From positions 62,001-126,000 of the forward strand of contig CBDASJ010000026.1 of NCBI GenBank assembly GCA_965199555.1: a stretch of DNA of 64,000 nt. The letters run 5' to 3'. Shown in pieces: positions 60,476-64,000 of the stretch. The notes under the pieces were generated by a model, which was not told the origin of the DNA, searched no databases, and saw only the letters and a list, made by a program, of their open reading frames with translations. Position numbers and translations under genes: made by a program. Position 1 is the stretch's first letter, and each line of letters starts with the position of its first letter. Source of the DNA: LMUY01 sp965199555 (GTDB taxonomy: Bacteria > Pseudomonadota > Alphaproteobacteria > Acetobacterales > Acetobacteraceae).

Positions 60476-61053
60476 TCCTGTATCCGCCCGTTCCACCGCG
60501 CCCAGCCTCCCACGGGAGCGTTAACGCTCCCGGAAGGATTGCTGCCTGGCACTTCGGATCGCGCCAGGCGAACCTGGCAAAGCAGGGCCGCGAACTTCCC
60601 GGCGCGTGCCGGCCGTGCAAGCCACGCCCGGCGCCCAGCAACGAAGCCGTGCACTGCGGCAAATAACCGGACCCGCAACAGGGCTGGCTGGCAGGCCGTG
60701 TAGATCCACAGCGCCGTGCCGCCGGCCAGCAGCTTCGCCCCGACATACACCGCCAGCGCGCGCCACCAATCGCCCTGCAACAGCAACCACGCCGACGCCA
60801 ACGTGCCGCAGCGGCTGCACAGTTCCGGCACCAGGAACAACAGCAGCGCCGCGAAGGCCGGCAAGCGCGCGATGCGCCGACGCAGCGGCAACAGCGGCGG
60901 CCAGGCCGCAACCCGACGGCCGGCACCCAACAGCGCCGGCACGACGACGTCCTGGCCCAGCACCACCATCACGGCGACCGGAAACATGACCAACGCGGCC
61001 GCACGGTGCACACCCATCGCCGCATCATGCCTACGATCGGCCGGCGATGCCAT
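60472..61053 (-). CDS. Membrane protein of unknown function
   Basis: This protein of about 193 residues has four hydrophobic stretches (AALVMFPVAVMVVLGQDVVV, FAALLLFLVPEL, LASAWLLLQGDWWRALAVYV and a weaker one). The second half is long and basic (FVAGRRAWLARPARAGK). No motif is recognised. Start is uncertain: ATG 61053 or ATG 61017 in frame; an ATG at 61116 would overlap the divergent response-regulator gene. It is translationally coupled to the DUF3060 gene. Confidence 0.6.
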   Translation of the reverse strand: MASPADRRHDAAMGVHRAAALVMFPVAVMVVLGQDVVVPALLGAGRRVAAWPPLLPLRRRIARLPAFAALLLFLVPELCSRCGTLASAWLLLQGDWWRALAVYVGAKLLAGGTALWIYTACQPALLRVRLFAAVHGFVAGRRAWLARPARAGKFAALLCQVRLARSEVPGSNPSGSVNAPVGGWARWNGRIQE

Positions 61054-61096
61054 GCAACCAGCCAGAACGAAATCGAAACCTGGGCGTTGAGGACAT

Positions 61097-61498
61097 ATGT
61101 CTTCGATCATGAACATGGACGACTCCGTTACGGCTCAGGCTCAACGGGTGCTGATCGTCGAGGACGAGTTCCTCATTCGGCTCACTTTGTCGGAGGTGCT
61201 GGCGGACGAGGGCTACCAGGTGTTGGAGGCCGAAACCGCCGACGAGGCCCTGGCGATCCTCGACGCCACGCCTGATATCGCGGTGTTGCTGACGGACATC
61301 CAGCTTCCCGGCGCGCTGGACGGCCGCGCGCTGGTGCAGCGTGTCCGCGCAACGCGGCCAGGGCTGCCGGTGATCTTCATGACGGGCCGGCCGGACGCCA
61401 TGGAAGGCGCCGGGCCGCGGGACATGTTCGTCGCCAAGCCGTATCTGCCCTCCGAAATCTGCAAGGCGGTACGGACGATGCTGGAAACGGCCGGCTAG
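61097..61498 (+). CDS. Single-domain response regulator (CheY-like receiver)
   Basis: This 133-residue protein is one receiver domain: acidic pocket VEDEF, phosphoacceptor Asp67 in LLTDIQLPG, Thr in FMTGRPD and Lys114 in FVAKPY. The QLPG form is common in receivers linked to PAS histidine kinases of alphaproteobacteria. No output domain and no partner kinase adjacent. Its stop codon overlaps the 3' end of fzlA on the opposite strand by 4 bases. Confidence 0.93.
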   Translation: MSSIMNMDDSVTAQAQRVLIVEDEFLIRLTLSEVLADEGYQVLEAETADEALAILDATPDIAVLLTDIQLPGALDGRALVQRVRATRPGLPVIFMTGRPDAMEGAGPRDMFVAKPYLPSEICKAVRTMLETAG

Positions 61499-62163
61499 AA
61501 ATCCAGATCGGCGTAGTGCGCCGGCGGCGTCACGCCGGGCACGCGATCGGCCAGGATCGGTCGAAAGGACGGTCGGGATTTCATGCGGGCATACCACTCG
61601 CGCGCCGCGGGCACGGCGGCCCAATCCACGTCGCCGCAGAAGTCCAGGGTCGACAGGTGCCCGGCGGCGGTCAGATCCACTAGGGTCATGGCGTTGCCGC
61701 CCAGCCATTTCCGCGTTTCAGCCAGCCAGCCGATATAGGTCAAATGCGTCTTGAGGTTGATGAAGCCGACCCGCAGCGCCGCCGCATCGGGTTGGCCTGT
61801 GGCGGACAGGCGCTTGATGATCTTCTCGCCATATAGGTGCCGGGTGACCTCCTGGGCGAACTTGCCGTCCAGCCAGGCCACCAGCCGACGCACCTCCACC
61901 CGTTCCGCCAAGGTGTGACCGAGCAGCGGCGTGTCGGGATAGGCTTCCTCGAGATATTCGCAGATCACGCCGGAATCGGGGATCGCCAACCCGTTTTCCT
62001 CGACCAGCGTGGGGACGGAGCCGGACGGGTTCAGCTCAAGGTATTCGGTGCGCCGCTCCCACGGCTTCTCCACCCGCAGGTCGAACGACAGCCGCTTCTC
62101 CGCCAGGACCAGGCGGACCTTGCGCGAATAGGGGGACAAAGGGAGGTGGTAAAGCAGCCGCAT
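61495..62163 (-). CDS. fzlA: FzlA-like glutathione S-transferase family cell-division protein
   Basis: This 222-residue GST-fold protein has thioredoxin-like N-domain YHLPLSPYSRKVRLVLAEKR, LNPSGSVPTLVEE and DSGVICEYLEE. C-domain segments are EVRRLVAWLDGKFAQEVT and HLTYIGWLAETRKWL. The C-terminal KSRPSFRPILADRVPG plus TPPAHYADLDF is the conserved tail of FzlA, which binds FtsZ and supports septal constriction in Caulobacter. FzlA does not bind glutathione strongly. Assignment rests on this tail and the overall family pattern; a generic GST is the alternative. Confidence 0.85.
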   Translation of the reverse strand: MRLLYHLPLSPYSRKVRLVLAEKRLSFDLRVEKPWERRTEYLELNPSGSVPTLVEENGLAIPDSGVICEYLEEAYPDTPLLGHTLAERVEVRRLVAWLDGKFAQEVTRHLYGEKIIKRLSATGQPDAAALRVGFINLKTHLTYIGWLAETRKWLGGNAMTLVDLTAAGHLSTLDFCGDVDWAAVPAAREWYARMKSRPSFRPILADRVPGVTPPAHYADLDF

Positions 62164-62216
62164 GAGACGCCGTTATGGCATTCGCGCCGAGCCGCGCCAA
62201 TTGCCCCGCGTCTGCG

Positions 62217-64000
62217 TCAGGCGCGCTTCTCCTCCGCGGCGAAGTCCAACGGCACCGGGAGGTATTGCGCGTAACCCTTCGGCACGACCTGCCAAACCTT
62301 GCCAAGCGTTTCCGCCCATTCGTGCAGCAGCCCGGCGGCGTAGCGACTGCTGGTTTCCGCCACGTGCGTTTCGATCAGTTGGCGGAGCACGCCCTGCCAA
62401 TGCGGGTGGACCACGCGCTGCCGGGTCAGTGTCTCCGGGTTGGCCCGCTTGTCGAACATGTCCTCCGTGTCCAGCACGAAAGCCATGCCGCCGGTGAACC
62501 CCGCGCCGAAATTGTCGCCGATCGGCCCCAGCACCACCACGGTGCCGCCGGTCATGTACTCGCAGCCATTGGAGCCGCAGCCCTCGATCACCGCGTCCGC
62601 GCCGGAATTGCGCACGGCGAACCGCTCGCCTGCCTGCCCCGCCGCGAACAGCCGCCCGGCCGTGGCGCCATACAGCACGGTGTTGCCGATGATGGTGTTG
62701 TTCTGGCTGGCCAGGGTGGAGGACGGCGCCGGCCGCACCACGATCGTGGCACCGGAGAGGCCCTTGCCCACATAGTCGTTGGCGTCGCCGAACACCTCCA
62801 GCTTCACGCCCTGCACCGCGAACGCGCCCAGCGACTGCCCGGCCGACCCGCGCAACCGCACCGTGACGTGGCCCGGCTGCAAGGTCGCCATGCCGTATTG
62901 CCGGGTGATGCGGGACGACAGCTTGGTGCCGATCGCCCGGTGCGTGTTGCGGACGTTGTATGCAAGCTGCATCTTTTCGCCGCGTTCGAACAACGGCGCG
63001 GCATCCGTGATCATCTGCGCGTCCAGCGTTTCCGGCACCTCGTTGCGGCCTTCCGTGCAGTAGCGCTCATGCGGCCCTGGGTCCGCCTGCACCAGCAACG
63101 GGTTGAGGTCGAGGTCGTCCAGCCATTCGGCGCCGCGGCTGACCTGGCGCAGGTACTCCGTGCGCCCGATCACGTCGCGCAGCCGCTTCACGCCCAGGCC
63201 GGCCAGGATGTTGCGCACTTCCTCCGCCACGAAGGAGAACAGGTTGATCACCTTCTCCGGCGTGCCTTCGAACTTCGCCCGCATCGCCGGGTCCTGCGAG
63301 CAGACGCCGACCGGGCAGGTGTTGCTGTGGCATTGCCGGACCATGATGCAGCCCATGGCCACCAGGCTGGCGGTGCCGATGCCGAACTCCTCGGCGCCCA
63401 GCATGGCCGCGATCACCACGTCGCGCCCCGTCTTGATGCCGCCATCCGTGCGCAACCGCACCCGGTGGCGCAGGCGGTTCAGCATCAGCACCTGGTGCGC
63501 TTCGGTCAGCCCCATTTCCCACGGCGCGCCGGCGTATTTCACGCTGGTTTGCGGCGCCGCCCCCGTGCCGCCGGAGTGGCCGGAGATGAGGATGGCATCC
63601 GCCTTCGCCTTGGCCACCCCCGCCGCGATGGTGCCGATGCCCGACCGCGCCACCAGCTTCACGCAGACATAGGCGTCTGGATTGATCTGCTTCAGGTCGT
63701 AGATGAGCTGGGCCAGATCCTCGATCGAGTAGATGTCGTGGTGCGGCGGCGGGCTGATCAGCGTCACGCCCGGCGTGGAATGCCGCAGCTTGGCGATCAG
63801 CTCCGTCACCTTGAAGCCGGGGAGCTGGCCGCCCTCGCCCGGCTTGGCGCCCTGCGCGACCTTGATCTCGATCTCGCGGCAAGCGTTCAGGTATTCCGCG
63901 GTGACGCCGAAACGCCCGGACGCGATCTGCTTGATGGCGGAGTTGGCGTTGTCGCCGTTCGGCCGCGGCTTGTAGCGCGCCTGGTCCTCACCGCCTTCCC
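62217..64000 (-). CDS. gltB: Glutamate synthase large subunit, C-terminal part (5' end outside window)
   Basis: The last 594 residues of GltB are present and the frame runs off the right edge. The FMN-binding synthase domain is recognised by STPGVTLISPPPHHDIYSIE, VKLVARSGIGTIAAGVAKA, ISGHSGGTGAAPQTSVKYAG and GIKTGRDVVIAAMLGAEEFG. The 3Fe-4S cluster ligands are in CIMVRQCHSNTCPVGVC. The C-terminal beta-helix domain shows GCGSNGCEYMTGGTVVVLG and GDNFGAGFTGGMAFVLD. It transfers ammonia to 2-oxoglutarate with GltD. Confidence 0.97.
   Translation of the reverse strand, partial: EGGEDQARYKPRPNGDNANSAIKQIASGRFGVTAEYLNACREIEIKVAQGAKPGEGGQLPGFKVTELIAKLRHSTPGVTLISPPPHHDIYSIEDLAQLIYDLKQINPDAYVCVKLVARSGIGTIAAGVAKAKADAILISGHSGGTGAAPQTSVKYAGAPWEMGLTEAHQVLMLNRLRHRVRLRTDGGIKTGRDVVIAAMLGAEEFGIGTASLVAMGCIMVRQCHSNTCPVGVCSQDPAMRAKFEGTPEKVINLFSFVAEEVRNILAGLGVKRLRDVIGRTEYLRQVSRGAEWLDDLDLNPLLVQADPGPHERYCTEGRNEVPETLDAQMITDAAPLFERGEKMQLAYNVRNTHRAIGTKLSSRITRQYGMATLQPGHVTVRLRGSAGQSLGAFAVQGVKLEVFGDANDYVGKGLSGATIVVRPAPSSTLASQNNTIIGNTVLYGATAGRLFAAGQAGERFAVRNSGADAVIEGCGSNGCEYMTGGTVVVLGPIGDNFGAGFTGGMAFVLDTEDMFDKRANPETLTRQRVVHPHWQGVLRQLIETHVAETSSRYAAGLLHEWAETLGKVWQVVPKGYAQYLPVPLDFAAEEKRA

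Overview
The window is about 64 kb of very GC-rich, densely packed bacterial DNA. The gene content points to an alphaproteobacterium, most likely of the Rhodospirillales/Acetobacteraceae type. Supporting signs are an FzlA-type division regulator, sdhCDAB, a two-domain cold-shock protein, a PcaD-PcaC fusion and REP-like GC palindromes. The taxonomic placement is inference from gene families and composition. No gap between genes exceeds 300 bases. I saw no rRNA, tRNA, CRISPR array, insertion sequence or phage genes.

Left part (1-26.1 kb) is mostly housekeeping. It opens with the N-terminal part of a multi-PAS histidine kinase and an orphan ParD-type antitoxin. Then comes a plus-strand trio: two AhpD/CMD-like proteins and an acyl-CoA dehydrogenase-like protein. 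A minus-strand run follows: hisB, DUF2628, hisH, GNAT, pcaDC, hisA, ivd. The plus strand then carries a SHOCT-family gene preceded by a 36-codon ORF, an incomplete dipeptide-type ABC importer (one permease and two ATPases), asd, an SMR exporter, sdhCDAB, a Cys-based phosphatase, a Zn-ribbon protein and a SEC-C protein. A second minus-strand run holds YkgJ, birA, hisF, hisE, HIT and a PAS-GGDEF-like protein with a degenerate active-site motif. The histidine genes are therefore split into two blocks. A frameshifted PI3/PI4-kinase-like pseudogene (25.3-26.1 kb) sits next to the secretion locus.

Central part (26.1-50.1 kb) is a type VI secretion system locus, mostly on the minus strand. In transcription order it holds a TssB-TssC fusion, tssK, vgrG, a separate tssC, two divergent hcp genes, tagH (FHA), tssJ, tssL1, tssM1, pppA, tssL2, tssM2 and tagF. 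Three plus-strand genes interrupt it and split it into four minus-strand units: a 185-aa unknown, a 377-aa unknown and a glucosaminidase. The locus is atypical. The TssL-TssM membrane module is present twice, a TssB-TssC fusion coexists with a normal TssC, and no TssA, TssE, TssF, TssG, TssH (ClpV) or PpkA kinase is found. I regard this as the most interesting system in the window.

Right part (50.2-64 kb) contains a 374-aa protein of unknown function divergent from the T6SS, a small membrane protein, a strong bidirectional terminator and a double cold-shock-domain protein. Next are a translationally coupled SDR plus group II PLP decarboxylase, an ABC-F ATPase, a sterol-desaturase-type enzyme coupled to a beta-propeller protein, a DUF3060 protein and a membrane protein, a single-domain response regulator, fzlA, and the C-terminal part of gltB running off the right edge.
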